Part shown: positions 12,203 to 12,262 of the stretch, piece by piece
Numbering within the stretch: position 1 is the stretch's first letter
Layout of the letters: each line of letters begins with the position of its first letter
Source: Candidatus Nanohaloarchaea archaeon
GTDB taxonomy: Archaea; EX4484-52; GLR71
DNA length: 12,262 bases
Direction of reading: 5' to 3'
NCBI GenBank assembly: GCA_030636885.1
Contig: DAOVVY010000012.1
Span: 1 to 12,262, forward strand
The notes under the pieces: model-generated
The model's input: the letters and a program-made list of their open reading frames with translations, nothing else
Databases searched by the model: none
What the model was told of the DNA's origin: nothing
Program-made: the position numbers and the translations under genes

Positions 12203-12262
12203 ATGGATATGATGCCAGAACACATGGGTTACGACAGGACAATTGTTGTATTTTCTCCGGAC
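12203..12262 (+). CDS. psmA: 20S proteasome alpha subunit, first 20 codons only
   Basis: Only the N-terminus is present: MDMMPEHMGYDRTIVVFSPD, cut by the window edge. The GYDR(T/A)I-V-FSPD stretch is the start of the archaeal proteasome alpha subunit, whose N-terminal tail and helix H0 gate the entry pore of the 20S particle. Tyr10 and Asp11 are the conserved gating residues of this family. A GGTGA at 12194-12198, 4 bases before the ATG, fixes the start. The alpha gene often heads an archaeal operon with the Sdo1 and exosome genes; that part lies outside the window. The assembly-factor gene at 3936 is likely to act on this product. Confidence 0.9.
   Translation, partial: MDMMPEHMGYDRTIVVFSPD

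Overview
The window is chromosomal DNA from an AT-rich archaeon. The evidence is a set of genes found only in archaea or archaea plus eukaryotes (eL42, eS27, aIF2-alpha, Nop10, RpoK, a PAC2-type proteasome assembly factor and the 20S proteasome alpha subunit), TrmB-family regulators, TATA boxes about 25 bases before many starts, and a recurring GGTG(A) ribosome-binding motif. A euryarchaeal-type lineage is plausible, but no marker here fixes the order or family.

Layout. Bases 1-1440 look accessory. They hold the tail of an unrecognised gene entering from the left edge, two small unrecognised convergent genes, a possible 47-residue Cys-rich mini-protein, and a 91-base direct repeat on both sides of a small zinc-ribbon-like gene. 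A drug/metabolite-transporter-type permease follows (1464-2330). Bases 2450-4912 are a compact information-processing operon: eL42, eS27, aIF2-alpha, Nop10, PAC2 protein and RpoK. Enolase (4991-6145) and ribosomal protein uS2 (6274-6939) follow, each with its own promoter. This covers translation, rRNA pseudouridylation, transcription and glycolysis, the usual archaeal association.

Bases 7100-10320 form a less usual stretch: a TrmB-like regulator, a Lys/Thr/Asn-rich disordered coiled-coil protein, a small HTH protein with a possible PD-(D/E)XK nuclease core, then a second TrmB-like regulator on the opposite strand. Each has its own promoter, and inverted repeats sit near two of them. A small unrecognised gene and a slipin/stomatin membrane protein follow on the minus strand.

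The 480-base gap before the last gene (psmA, only its first 20 codons present) contains the most notable item: a TATA box placed so that transcription would start at the first base of a roughly 115-base segment able to form a perfect 8-bp stem, a GAAA-capped G-rich hairpin, a possible CCCC/GGGG tertiary pairing and a competing long-range stem. It has the properties of an independently transcribed structured RNA that I cannot assign to a known family.
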